DNA of 64,000 bases, from the NCBI RefSeq assembly GCF_039528175.1, contig NZ_BAAALH010000001.1, forward strand, positions 1,178,001 to 1,242,000, read 5' to 3'. The notes under the pieces are model-generated. The model ran no database searches. It saw only the letters and a program-made list of their open reading frames with translations, and was not told the origin of the DNA. Shown here one piece after another: positions 29,224 through 37,362 of the stretch (its first letter is position 1; each line of letters starts with the position of its first letter). This DNA comes from Citricoccus alkalitolerans. GTDB taxonomy: Bacteria; Actinomycetota; Actinomycetes; Actinomycetales; Micrococcaceae. Made by a program: the position numbers and the translations under genes.

Positions 29224-29943
29224 ATGGCCCACTTCGTGATCATGGGTTGCGGCCGCGTCGGTTCCTCCCTGGCCCTGACGTTGGAGCGGGGCGGCCACAC
29301 GGTCGCCGTGGTGGACCAGGACGAGCGGGCCTTCCGGCGTCTGGGACGGCACTTCGGCGGACAGCGGGTCACCGGCGTCGGGTTCGACCGGGACGCCCTG
29401 ACCAAGGCCCGGATCCACGATGCCTACGCCTTCGCCGCGGTCTCCTCCGGGGACAACTCGAATATCATCGCCGCCCGCGTGGCTCGGGAGACCTTCGGCG
29501 TGGAACACGTCGTCGCCCGGATCTACGACCCGGGCCGCGCAGAGGTCTACCAGCGGCTCGGCATCCCCACGGTGGCCGCTGTGCGCTGGTCCACGGACCA
29601 GGTCCTGCGCCGGATCCTGCCGGACGCGGACTTGACCGGAGACTTCCGGGACGCGTCGGGTCGGATCATCATGACCGAAGTCCGGGTGTCGCCCGCCTGG
29701 ATCGGGCGTCCCCTGACTGAGCTGGAGGCCGAGGCCGGCCTCCGCGTCGCCTTCGTCACGCGCATGGGCGAGGGCATGGTCCCCACCGGTGGCACGCTCT
29801 ACCAGCAGGGCGACATCGTGCACGCCGCCATGGCCGTGTCCGGTCAGTCCGAGGCCGAACGGGTTCTGGCGGCCGGTCCACAGACCGGTGCCGACCTGCT
29901 GGAGGACCGCCCGGAGGGCAGCGGAAAGGTGGACCGAGCATGA
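29224..29943 (+). CDS. trkA: TrkA-family potassium uptake regulator (CeoB-like)
   Basis: Cytoplasmic RCK subunit that binds nucleotide and gates a Trk/Ktr potassium channel. It is 239 aa. The Rossmann glycine motif MGCGRVGSSLALTLERGG is at residues 7-24 with the acidic residues VVDQDE after the second strand; a TrkA-C domain occupies about 140-220. AGGAGGG lies 6 nt before the ATG. The stop overlaps the second trkA start by 4 bp (ATGA). An inverted repeat at 29113-29145 lies in the upstream region shared with the permease gene. No membrane Trk subunit is in the window. Confidence 0.92.
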   Translation: MAHFVIMGCGRVGSSLALTLERGGHTVAVVDQDERAFRRLGRHFGGQRVTGVGFDRDALTKARIHDAYAFAAVSSGDNSNIIAARVARETFGVEHVVARIYDPGRAEVYQRLGIPTVAAVRWSTDQVLRRILPDADLTGDFRDASGRIIMTEVRVSPAWIGRPLTELEAEAGLRVAFVTRMGEGMVPTGGTLYQQGDIVHAAMAVSGQSEAERVLAAGPQTGADLLEDRPEGSGKVDRA

Positions 29944-30656
29944 AGGTCGTCATTGCCGGAGCCGGAGCCGTCGGTTCCTCGATCGCCCGTGAACTGCTGA
30001 CCAACGGCCATGAGGTCCTGCTGGTGGACATCAAACCCGAGGTCGTCGCCCGCTCTGGGCTGCGGGGAGTCAAATGGCTCATGGGGGACGCCTGCGAACT
30101 CACGGTCCTGCAGGAATCCCACCTGGAGACGGCAGAGGTCCTGGTGGCTGCCACGGGCGATGACAAGGCCAACCTCGTGGTCTCCCTCCTCGCCAAGTCC
30201 GAGTTCGGGGTGGGCCGGACCGTGGCCCGCGTGAACAACCCGAAGAACGACTGGCTCTTCGATGAGGCGTGGGGGGTGGACGTGGCCGTCTCCACGCCGC
30301 GCATCATGACCGCCTTGGTGGAGGAGGCCGTGGAGACCGGTGACCTCGTGCGACTGTTGACGCTGAAGTCGGGACAGACCACGCTCGTGGAGTTCACGGT
30401 TCCCGCCGGGCATTGGGCCGATGGACGCCGGCTCGGCTCGGTGTCCTGGCCGGAGGACATGTCCGTGGTGTCCATCATCAGGGACACCCGCCCCATCACC
30501 CCCAGTGACGACGACGTCATGGAAGCGGGTGACGAACTGTTCTTCCTGGCGACCGAGGAGGCGGAGTCACGGCTGCGGGACGTCCTCGTGCCGGAGGACG
30601 AGCGGCAGGCCCGTGGTCAGCGCGAATCGCTGTCCCAGCGCGAGACGCGCGGATAG
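29940..30656 (+). CDS. trkA: TrkA-family potassium uptake regulator (CeoC-like)
   Basis: Second RCK protein, 238 aa, translated in overlap with the first. It has VVIAGAGAVGSSIARELLTN (3-22), the acidic LLVDIKPE after the second strand, and a TrkA-C domain near 145-225 (TLVEFTVPAGHWADGRRLG). The two probably form a hetero-oligomeric ring, as proposed for mycobacterial CeoB-CeoC. The C-terminal 20 residues are Arg/Gln-rich. It converges on the DUF3159 gene, with 46 bp between the stops and no obvious hairpin. Confidence 0.92.
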   Translation: MKVVIAGAGAVGSSIARELLTNGHEVLLVDIKPEVVARSGLRGVKWLMGDACELTVLQESHLETAEVLVAATGDDKANLVVSLLAKSEFGVGRTVARVNNPKNDWLFDEAWGVDVAVSTPRIMTALVEEAVETGDLVRLLTLKSGQTTLVEFTVPAGHWADGRRLGSVSWPEDMSVVSIIRDTRPITPSDDDVMEAGDELFFLATEEAESRLRDVLVPEDERQARGQRESLSQRETRG

Positions 30657-30702
30657 TGGGCCGAACGAGGGTCGCGAGAGGGTCGAGCGTGGGCGAAGAG
30701 GT

Positions 30703-31482
30703 TCAGGTGCTGGGCTGGTCCGGACGGTCCTCGGACACCGCTTCCGTGTCCTGCCGGGCGGAGACCAGCCAACCGAACCACAGGGCCAGCGCATACAGCG
30801 GCAGGCCCATCACGAGCCGTGCGGTGCCCAGAGCCGTCAGCAGGTCGGCGACGTAGAGGGGAACCTGGACGGCCAGCCGGAGGGCGAGGGCGGCCACCAG
30901 GATCCAGGTGGCCAGGGCATACCGACGGCGTCGCTGCGGGTCCTGGCGCCAGGCGATCCCCTCGTTGCGGACCAGTCCGAACACCAGCCCCAACAACGGC
31001 CAGCCCACGATGACGGAGACGGCCATCGCGGCGATATAAGCCGCATTGGTGAAGAATCCCCAGAGGTAGTAGTCCTTCGCCTCGCCGGTGTTCAGCGCCA
31101 CCACCACACACAGCACCACGGCGGCCAGACCTGCCAGGGCCTGGATCGGACTCTGCCGCTGAAGAAGGCGGACCACGCTGAAGGCGGCGGCCACCACCAC
31201 GGCGGCGGTGCCAGCACCCCACAGGTTCTGGGTGGTGATGAAGGCGATCAGGAAGACGGCGGAGGGCAGGACCGATTCCAACAGGCCACGCCACCCACCG
31301 ACCGTCGCCAGGACATCGATCTCCCCGTCCTCCGTCACGGCGGTGCCGGACCCGACCCTGCGCAGGGCCGCGTCGAGCTGGTCGCGCGGATCGTCCCGCT
31401 CCGGGTCGCCGTCGGCAGGGGGTTTGACCTTCGGAGTGTCCTGTGGTGCGAGTGAGCCCGGGGTCTCAGGATCGTGGGTCAT
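30703..31482 (-). CDS. DUF3159 family membrane protein
   Basis: Actinobacterial membrane protein of unknown function, 259 aa. A 60-residue acidic, Pro-rich cytoplasmic N terminus leads into five or six hydrophobic helices, including VFLIAFITTQNLWGAGTAAV and WPLLGLVFGLVRNEG, with a conserved-looking basic loop (WRQDPQRRRRYALATW). AGGAG lies 7 nt before ATG 31482. The start overlaps the upstream OB-fold gene by 17 bp, so the two are co-translated. The order OB-fold, DUF3159 beside the trkA pair is conserved in mycobacteria as I recall it. Confidence 0.85.
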   Translation of the reverse strand: MTHDPETPGSLAPQDTPKVKPPADGDPERDDPRDQLDAALRRVGSGTAVTEDGEIDVLATVGGWRGLLESVLPSAVFLIAFITTQNLWGAGTAAVVVAAAFSVVRLLQRQSPIQALAGLAAVVLCVVVALNTGEAKDYYLWGFFTNAAYIAAMAVSVIVGWPLLGLVFGLVRNEGIAWRQDPQRRRRYALATWILVAALALRLAVQVPLYVADLLTALGTARLVMGLPLYALALWFGWLVSARQDTEAVSEDRPDQPST

Positions 31483-31834
31483 GCGGCGCTCCTGCCAACA
31501 GTTCGTAACGGGGGTTGAAGACCGTCGGGAGGTCATCGTGCTCCGAGAGGAATCCCTCGATGCGCAGCCAGCGACCGGCATCGATGCCGGGAATCCGGCG
31601 CTGCCCGATCCAGACCAGACGCAGCCGCTCGCCGCCGGTGGACACCCTGCCGGGCCGGGGAGCCTCGGTCACCAGGTCGACGGCGAAACGCACCGGTCCG
31701 GCCGCAGCCGTCAACCGCACGGCGGCCACCAGGCCCACCCGCTGCACGAGCGCCCCATGCGCTGCACGGCGTGCGGCACCCCGCGCCCCTGCCTGCGGGA
31801 GGGTCGGGGGTGCGGGCTCGGCGGAGGCGGACAT
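31466..31834 (-). CDS. OB-fold nucleic acid-binding domain protein
   Basis: Small protein of 122 aa made almost entirely of one OB-fold, with strands around VGLVAAVRLTAAAGPVRFAV, RLRLVWIGQRRIPGIDAG and RWLRIEGFLSEHDDLPTVFN. The GRWLRIEGF signature is typical of the family annotated as OB-fold nucleic acid-binding in actinobacteria. Actual ligand is unknown. It starts 8 bp after the DUF3710 gene and overlaps DUF3159 by 17 bp, so DUF3710, this gene and DUF3159 form one transcription unit. Confidence 0.8.
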   Translation of the reverse strand: MSASAEPAPPTLPQAGARGAARRAAHGALVQRVGLVAAVRLTAAAGPVRFAVDLVTEAPRPGRVSTGGERLRLVWIGQRRIPGIDAGRWLRIEGFLSEHDDLPTVFNPRYELLAGAPHDPRS

Positions 31835-31842
31835 GGTCGGTG

Positions 31843-32664
31843 TCAGCGGACTTCCGTCACTTCCGGTCCGCGCTCCGGCGGTCGCTGGCGCGGATCCACG
31901 ATGGTCGGTGCCTCGGACCGGCCGGTCGGTTTCGGGGAATCTGCCGGTCCGGAAGACCCGGTTCCGTCCGACTCACCGGACTGGCCACCCTGACCCTCCT
32001 CGCCCGCCCGGCCAGGCTGACGCACGGGACGCATGTTCTCCGGTGGGGTGAGCGGCAACAATTCCCGCGGCGGGTGGGGATCATCCCCGCGCCGGACCAC
32101 GATGCGGGAGAACAGCTCGTTGATGGGCCCCACGGCTTCCGCTTTGAAGGCCGCCTCGCCGCCGATCACGCCGCGGAGGAACCATCGGGGGCCATCCACG
32201 CCGACGAAGCGGGCCACCCGCCAGCCGGCCGCTCCGTCGGGCATCTTGGCGGGGATCCGGGCGACGACCTCGGTGCCGAACTGACCCTCCTGCTCCCCCA
32301 CCTGGGCGCCTTCGGTGACGGTGACGGATTCGAGGATCTCGGCACGGATCTCGTTCCAGATGCCACCGGCGCGCGGGGCCGCGAAGGCCTGCACCTGCAG
32401 GGAGGACTGGCCCAGTTGCAGGGTCACGCCGATCAGGCGCTTGGTGGTGTCCTCAAGGTCGAGGCGGACCTTCATATCCTTCACCACCGGGATGCGCAGG
32501 GACCCCAGGTCAAGGTAGCCGTCCGCGTCGGGGCGGTCGGCGATGTCGAAGGGGCCGGTGGCCTCGACTTCGGGCTCGGTCGTCAGCTGGTCCCGGGGAT
32601 CCTGGAGTTCCTCTGGAAGGACGACCGTCTCGGTCTTGACGTTCCGGTTACGGCCGAAGATCAT
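31843..32664 (-). CDS. DUF3710 family protein
   Basis: Actinobacterial protein of unknown function, 273 aa. The conserved core is about residues 40-200, with DGYLDLGSLRIPVVKDMKVR, LQVQAFAAPRAGGIWNEIR and WRVARFVGVDGPRWFLRGV; the last 75 residues are a disordered Pro/Gly/Ser-rich tail. No signal peptide. ATG 32664 is preferred over a TTG five codons upstream. It sits between dut and the OB-fold gene, which hints at a role linked to nucleotides or DNA, but nothing in the sequence proves it. Confidence 0.85.
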   Translation of the reverse strand: MIFGRNRNVKTETVVLPEELQDPRDQLTTEPEVEATGPFDIADRPDADGYLDLGSLRIPVVKDMKVRLDLEDTTKRLIGVTLQLGQSSLQVQAFAAPRAGGIWNEIRAEILESVTVTEGAQVGEQEGQFGTEVVARIPAKMPDGAAGWRVARFVGVDGPRWFLRGVIGGEAAFKAEAVGPINELFSRIVVRRGDDPHPPRELLPLTPPENMRPVRQPGRAGEEGQGGQSGESDGTGSSGPADSPKPTGRSEAPTIVDPRQRPPERGPEVTEVR

Positions 32665-32827
32665 GTGCCTGCCTGCCAATCCGTGTCACGTGTAGAAGAT
32701 GCTGTAGGAGATGCCTGGTTCTTACCTGGCCGGTGCCGCCGTCCGGCCGACCGGACTGGACCGGGCCGGCCGTCCGTGCTGGGAGGGCCAGTCCAGCTTA
32801 GGTCAGTGCGGCGGTGCGGCAGAACCG

Positions 32828-33346
32828 TCACGCCCCGGGTACCGGGGCCTCCGTACCGAATCCGCCGGTCGAGCCGAACCCTGCGGCACCGCGGTCCGAG
32901 GGCGGCAGTTGATCCACGAGCACGAACTGTCCCTGGGCCACCCTCTGGATGACCAACTGGGCGATCCGGTCCCCCCGCCGGAGCCGGATCGCCTCGGTCC
33001 GGTCCGTATTCAGCAGCGGCACCTTGATCTCACCCCGGTACCCGGCGTCGATGGTCCCGGGCGCGTTGACGAGGCTGAGCCCCTGGCGCACGGCCAGTCC
33101 GGACCGCGGGTGCACGAGGCCCACAAAGCCCACGGGCAGCGCCAGTGCGACGCCGGTCGGCACCAGGGCGCGTGCGCCCGGTTCCAGCACCACGTCCTCG
33201 GTGGTCCGCAGGTCCGCACCGGCGTCACCCGGAAGAGCGTACGCCGGGGGCTCGATGCCGTCGTCGAGCATGGTCAGGGCGATCGTGGGCCGCTCCACGG
33301 CACCGTCAACGGAAGGCATATCGAGGGACTCTGCTGGCTGATTCAC
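32828..33346 (-). CDS. dut: dUTP diphosphatase
   Basis: Hydrolyses dUTP to dUMP, keeping uracil out of DNA and supplying thymidylate synthesis. It is 172 aa. All trimeric dUTPase motifs are visible: GDAGADLRT (I), HPRSGLAVRQG (II), NAPGTIDAGYRGEIKV (III), RGDRIAQLVIQRV (IV) and the C-terminal RGAAGFGSTGGFG (V). GTG 33346 is used because TACAGT (33353-33358) ends 6 nt before it, suggesting a leaderless mRNA; ATG 33319 would remove nine residues. A 163-bp gap separates it from DUF3710 downstream. It diverges from the DUF3093 gene. Confidence 0.96.
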   Translation of the reverse strand: MNQPAESLDMPSVDGAVERPTIALTMLDDGIEPPAYALPGDAGADLRTTEDVVLEPGARALVPTGVALALPVGFVGLVHPRSGLAVRQGLSLVNAPGTIDAGYRGEIKVPLLNTDRTEAIRLRRGDRIAQLVIQRVAQGQFVLVDQLPPSDRGAAGFGSTGGFGTEAPVPGA

Positions 33347-33352
33347 GCGGCC

Positions 33353-33358
33353 ACTGTA
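33353..33358 (-). promoter_or_regulatory. -10 box for a leaderless dut transcript
   Basis: TACAGT on the minus strand, 6 nt before GTG 33346; no ribosome binding site precedes the GTG. Confidence 0.5.
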
Positions 33359-33438
33359 CCGGAGAACCCCGGTCCACCCGGTTGCGGATCAACGACGCCG
33401 ATTCACCTTGCCACGCGAAACGTGGGATTCTAGAAGGC

Positions 33439-33963
33439 ATGCACGAATCCTCCTCGGTCCCTGCGGAACAGCCCGGTCTTCCACCCACCCCGGAGGCGCC
33501 CGACCGGGTCCTCTACCACGAGAGACTGAGTCCGTCCCTGTGGATCTGGTTGATGGCCCTGATGATCTCAGGCCTGTCCATTCTGGTCTTCGTACCGATC
33601 GGACTGGAGATCGGCCTGGGAGCCGCCGTGGTGGTCTTCGCGATCATCGCGATCCTGCTGACACTCTCCACACCCAGGATCCAGGTCACGGAACGGTCAC
33701 TGCAGGTCGGCCGGGCCAGAATCGAGCGCCGCCACGTCGGCGCTGTGACCGGGTACCGCGGAGACGATGCGACCCACCAGCGAGGCCCGGCCCTGCACGG
33801 CCTGGCCTTCATGTGCATCCGCGGCTGGATTGACCCAGTGGTCCGCATCCAGATCGAGGACCAGCGGGACCGGACCCCGTACTGGCTGACCAGCACGAGG
33901 AACCCGGAGCAACTCGTCGAGGTCCTGGGCGGCGCCATGGCCCGCGAGGTCGAATCCGACTGA
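33439..33963 (+). CDS. DUF3093 family membrane protein
   Basis: Actinobacterial protein of unknown function, 174 aa. Two hydrophobic helices (about residues 34-53 and 57-76) are followed by a soluble domain with VTERSLQVGRARIERRHVG and YWLTSTRNPEQLVEVL. The tryptophan-containing YHERLSPSLWIWL before the first helix is typical of the family. No good ribosome binding site is seen; GATTCT lies 7 nt before the ATG, so leaderless transcription is possible. It is divergent from dut, as in mycobacteria, and ends at a strong hairpin. Confidence 0.85.
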   Translation: MHESSSVPAEQPGLPPTPEAPDRVLYHERLSPSLWIWLMALMISGLSILVFVPIGLEIGLGAAVVVFAIIAILLTLSTPRIQVTERSLQVGRARIERRHVGAVTGYRGDDATHQRGPALHGLAFMCIRGWIDPVVRIQIEDQRDRTPYWLTSTRNPEQLVEVLGGAMAREVESD

Positions 33964-33980
33964 ACCGATTGGAACCGAGA

Positions 33981-34024
33981 ACACCACAGGCCGGCCAGGA
34001 GAACCTGGCCGGCCTGTGTGGTGT
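33981..34024. terminator. Bidirectional hairpin between DUF3093 and DUF4193 genes
   Basis: CACAGGCCGGCCAGG (33985-33999) and CCTGGCCGGCCTGTG (34004-34018) are perfectly complementary over 15 bp with a 4-nt AGAA loop, and ACAC/GTGT can extend the stem with a small bulge. It lies between two convergent genes and can serve both. Confidence 0.75.
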
Positions 34025-34059
34025 CCGGCTGGAACACAGCCCCTGGGAGAGCCTCTGAC

Positions 34060-34359
34060 TCAGCCCTCGCAGTCCTTGCAGAACAGCAGGCCGTCCTTCT
34101 CTTTGGCGACCTGGGAGCGGTGGCGCACGAGGAAACAGGAGGCGCAGGTGAACTCGTCGGCCTGGGCGGGAAGCACCCGGACCATCAGTTCTTCGCCGGA
34201 GAGGTCGGCTCCGGGCAGCTCGAAGCCTTCCGCGGCCTCAGCCTCATCCTCGTCCACCACAGCGGACTGCGTATCCGTGCGGCGGTTCTTCAGTTCCTCG
34301 ATGGAACTCTCGTTCAGCTCATCTTCGTTCTTGCGTGGCGCGTCGTAATCGGTGGCCAT
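34060..34359 (-). CDS. DUF4193 family zinc-ribbon protein
   Basis: Small acidic protein of 99 aa, conserved in actinobacteria and of unknown function. Four Cys in two pairs, CASC (72, 75) and CKDC (94, 97), near the C terminus should bind zinc. The N-terminal half (MATDYDAPRK, then NRRTDTQSAVVDEDEAEAAE) is charged and probably flexible. ATG 34359 matches the family start; a GTG five codons upstream is possible. M. tuberculosis carries the homologue close to dut and sigA, matching this context. Confidence 0.88.
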   Translation of the reverse strand: MATDYDAPRKNEDELNESSIEELKNRRTDTQSAVVDEDEAEAAEGFELPGADLSGEELMVRVLPAQADEFTCASCFLVRHRSQVAKEKDGLLFCKDCEG

Positions 34360-34685
34360 AAGGGGTGTATTCACGCTCCGCTGCTGTGGCCGGCGATGAC
34401 CGACCGTGGGTGGGATGTTGCGACAAGGTCACCGGATCCCCCGGGGATGGCTGGGGAAACCGGCCGCGAGAAACCGGGGGCAAAAGGCCCTCAGGGCCTT
34501 GGCTTCAGTCTGCGCGTCGTGGAGATTGTTCCCCACGTCTGCGGAAAAACCAAATCGCTGAGAGCGGACACGCACCGGCTGCTTTCCACGGATCCGCGCC
34601 ACACCGGACCGGCGTGGTGCATGCCCCGGCGAATCGTGGCAAAGTCGGTGGGAGAATGTGGGTAGACCGACCGTGGAGGACAAAC
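34360..34685. other. 326-bp divergent intergenic region with two stem-loops
   Basis: Lies between the DUF4193 and sepH genes. It holds a compact stem-loop AAGGCCC-TCA-GGGCCTT (34484-34500) and an imperfect dyad, arms 34596-34607 and 34609-34620. Both genes should have promoters here but no strong hexamers are visible. No ORF with protein-like character was found. Confidence 0.5.
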
Positions 34686-36107
34686 ATGCAGGAACTCCGT
34701 CTCGTTGGTGTCCAGGAGGATGGCGGACACCTGCTGTTGAGCAACGAGGCCGGCGAGGAGTTCTCCCTGCCGGTGACCGAGGCCCTGCGATCCGCAGCGA
34801 CCCGCCCCATCGGCCGGCCCTCCGCCCGCGCCGCCGATGCTGCAGCCGGCGTGATGACGCCCCGTGACATCCAAGCCCGCATCCGCGCCGGTGCCACCGC
34901 CGAAGAGGTCTCCGCCGAGTCCGGCGTGGACCTTGAACGGGTCCGGAAGTACGAGGGCCCGGTCCTGGCCGAACGTGACTGGATCGCCCACCTGGCCCGC
35001 CAGGTCGAGGTCGCGGCACCGCAGACCGGACACGACCTGTACCGCAGCACCTTCGGAGAGGAGCCCGCCCTCCTGGGTGACATGGTCCGCCACCGTCTGA
35101 CGTCCCTCGGCATGGATCCGGCCACTGCCCAGTGGGACGCCTGGCGTAACCCCGAGGGCTCCTGGACCATCAGTCTCCACTTCTCCACGGACGGACACGA
35201 CGGGTCTGCTTCCGCGATCGGAGACCAGTCGCCCGCCCTGTGGACCTATCGCCAATCCAGCCAGCACCTCGACAACCAGAACCGCTGGGCCCAGGTCCTG
35301 TCCGAACTGGACCCTCTGGACGGGCTGTTCGGGGGCCGCCGGCTCTCCGCCGTGGGCGACCGGCCGTTCAACGTGGAAGAGGACGAGACCCCTGCGCCGC
35401 CCACCTCCACAACGTCCGCCGTGGCCCGTCCGGCGGTTGACCACGATTCGCAGGACGAGTTGCTGGACGTGCTGCGGGCGCGCCGCGGTCAACGCCTCGG
35501 CGTGGACGAGGACGGCGACGACGAGCTGGCCCTCATGCTCACCCGTGACGAGCAGTCCTCCGCAGGAGCCCCTCGGCCCCGACTGACCGTGGCTTCCGTC
35601 CCCTTTGGCCCGGAAGACGAGGCTGACGACGACGGCGGCACTGCTGAGGACGCGGGAGGGGACACCGCGCACGAGACAGAGACCAGCAACAGTCGCTGGG
35701 ATCGTCGGTTCGGCCGCACGGCACCGGCTGGCAGCGCTGACCACGACGCCTGGGCGATCGCGGAGGACGATGCCGACGACACCATCGACGGTGGACTCGG
35801 CGGCAGCGACGATGACGCGGACGGCGGAGCCAGCGAGGACGGCAGGCCCGCCGATACGGCCATCGGCGGTCACCGGACAGGTGAAGAGCCCGACGTCCCC
35901 GAGGTACATCCGGACCAGACTGCCCTGGACTTCAGTGCCGACGGGTCGCCGCGGCCCCGGAACGATGAGGACGGACCCGCCACGGCCGCCGGGGACAAGG
36001 GCCGGGCGCCAGTGCGCAAGCACGGGACCCGGAATGCGGGGACCAAGTCGAAACGTCCCTCGGTGCCCAGCTGGGACGAGATCGTCTTCGGCCGCAAGGG
36101 CGACTGA
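34686..36107 (+). CDS. sepH: Septation protein SepH (DUF3071)
   Basis: FtsZ-binding cell-division protein known from Streptomyces and mycobacteria, where it promotes FtsZ assembly. It is 473 aa. The conserved N-terminal DUF3071 domain starts MQELRLVGVQEDGGHLLL and includes a helix-turn-helix-like region MTPRDIQARIRAGATAEEVS and VRKYEGPVLAERDWIAHLA. Residues 230-440 are a long, acidic, Asp/Ala/Gly-rich disordered region. The C terminus ends with the conserved PSWDEIVFGRKGD. GGAGG precedes the ATG by 7 nt. It converges on the phosphodiesterase gene. Confidence 0.94.
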   Translation: MQELRLVGVQEDGGHLLLSNEAGEEFSLPVTEALRSAATRPIGRPSARAADAAAGVMTPRDIQARIRAGATAEEVSAESGVDLERVRKYEGPVLAERDWIAHLARQVEVAAPQTGHDLYRSTFGEEPALLGDMVRHRLTSLGMDPATAQWDAWRNPEGSWTISLHFSTDGHDGSASAIGDQSPALWTYRQSSQHLDNQNRWAQVLSELDPLDGLFGGRRLSAVGDRPFNVEEDETPAPPTSTTSAVARPAVDHDSQDELLDVLRARRGQRLGVDEDGDDELALMLTRDEQSSAGAPRPRLTVASVPFGPEDEADDDGGTAEDAGGDTAHETETSNSRWDRRFGRTAPAGSADHDAWAIAEDDADDTIDGGLGGSDDDADGGASEDGRPADTAIGGHRTGEEPDVPEVHPDQTALDFSADGSPRPRNDEDGPATAAGDKGRAPVRKHGTRNAGTKSKRPSVPSWDEIVFGRKGD

Positions 36108-36136
36108 CCACTCCCCTGCCGTAGCCCCGTGGTCAG
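36104..36136. terminator. Weak shared hairpin between sepH and phosphodiesterase genes
   Basis: CTGACCAC (36104-36111) pairs with GTGGTCAG (36129-36136) across a 17-nt loop that spans both stop codons. The stem is only 8 bp and there is no T-run. Confidence 0.3.
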
Positions 36137-37362
36137 CGCCGGGGGCGGTGCATCATCAGGAGCGGCACCTCCCGTTCCGCCCGCGTCGGTGCACCGTGAT
36201 GGCCGACCATCTCGAAGGCCGCCGGCGCCACCCTCCGGCCGTCATACAGGGCGACCGGCCCGTGGGCGGCCACCAGGAGGTCGCCGATGCGCGGTGCCAC
36301 CCGCGTGTCCACCGCCCCGAACCACCCGGCCCGGACGGCTTCCTCTCGTGTCAGGATCCACGCCTGGTCGGCGAAGGCGTCCTGCCACGCTGTCACCGTC
36401 GACTCGCGCACGGTCTCCGAGGCGTCCGCCTCGAAATGCACCTGGACGAAGCGGGGCTCCCCCGCCGTGTGCCGGACACCGTCCACCAGGGCCGGCAGGT
36501 CGGCGTAGTCGATCCTGCCGGCCTCGGGCACGTCCACCATTCCATGGTCTCCCGTGAGCATGAGCAGCGTGTCCCGCGGCACGGCGGCGCTGAGGCGACG
36601 GGCGGCGGCGTCGATCTCCTCGAGGGCGTAGAGCCACTGCTCGGAACCCGTTCCGTGCTGGTGACCGGCCTTGTCCAGTTCGTTGAGGTAGAGGTACAGG
36701 AGCACCGGGCCGGTGGCCGCGTGCAGTTCCTCCTTGGCCTTCTGGAAGCGGGCCTGCAGGGTCTTCGCGCCGACGAACCGTGAGCCCCGCAGGGACGCCT
36801 CCGTCAGAGCCGAGCCCTCGAACGCCGGCAGGGAGACGGTCACGGCATCCACGCCGGGATCGTCGAAGGCCGAGGTCCTCCGGCCGATGTCACCGGTGCC
36901 GCCGGCTGACACCGGCCGCGTGGCGGCAAGGCGCTCGAACACCGTGGGATGCGGCTGCCAGGTGCGAGGATCGGTCAGCGGGTCCCAGCCGCCGAGCTGG
37001 TTGATGACCGTGTCCCGCTCCGGGTCGAGGACGTCGTAGCCGACCAGGCCGTGAAGGCCCGGCTCCAGACCTGTGCCGAGGCTCGAGAGGGAGGCGGCCG
37101 TCGTCGTGGGGAAGGCGACCTGCAGGGTGGCGGCATCCCGCTCCAGGACTGACCGGAGGAAGGGGGCGTGGCCGGCGTACCGCTTCAGCAGCGCCTTGCC
37201 GAGACCGTCCACCATGACGACGACGGCGCGCCGGGTCCGCGGCAGCTGCAGAGAGTTGGTGAAGCCGTCGGCGCCGAGGGCCGCCGCGGCGGAGGTGAGG
37301 ACCCCGGAGAGGGATCTGCCGGCAAAGGGAGGACCTGCGGGCAGCGGTGGTGCTGACGTCAC
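36133..37362 (-). CDS. Alkaline phosphatase-superfamily nucleotide pyrophosphatase/phosphodiesterase
   Basis: Metal-dependent phosphodiesterase of 409 aa. Metal and nucleophile residues are visible in order: Asp in VVVMVDGLGK, the Thr nucleophile in FPTTTAASLSSLGTG, Asp and His in LNELDKAGHQHG, Asp-His in LTGDHGMVD, and a final His in GHHGAPT. No signal peptide is seen, so it is probably cytoplasmic, unlike many NPPs. Substrate is unknown. GTG 37362 overlaps the DUF5998 stop (GTGA), so it is co-translated as the third gene after the GNAT/ACS fusion and DUF5998. Confidence 0.88.
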   Translation of the reverse strand: MTSAPPLPAGPPFAGRSLSGVLTSAAAALGADGFTNSLQLPRTRRAVVVMVDGLGKALLKRYAGHAPFLRSVLERDAATLQVAFPTTTAASLSSLGTGLEPGLHGLVGYDVLDPERDTVINQLGGWDPLTDPRTWQPHPTVFERLAATRPVSAGGTGDIGRRTSAFDDPGVDAVTVSLPAFEGSALTEASLRGSRFVGAKTLQARFQKAKEELHAATGPVLLYLYLNELDKAGHQHGTGSEQWLYALEEIDAAARRLSAAVPRDTLLMLTGDHGMVDVPEAGRIDYADLPALVDGVRHTAGEPRFVQVHFEADASETVRESTVTAWQDAFADQAWILTREEAVRAGWFGAVDTRVAPRIGDLLVAAHGPVALYDGRRVAPAAFEMVGHHGAPTRAEREVPLLMMHRPRR

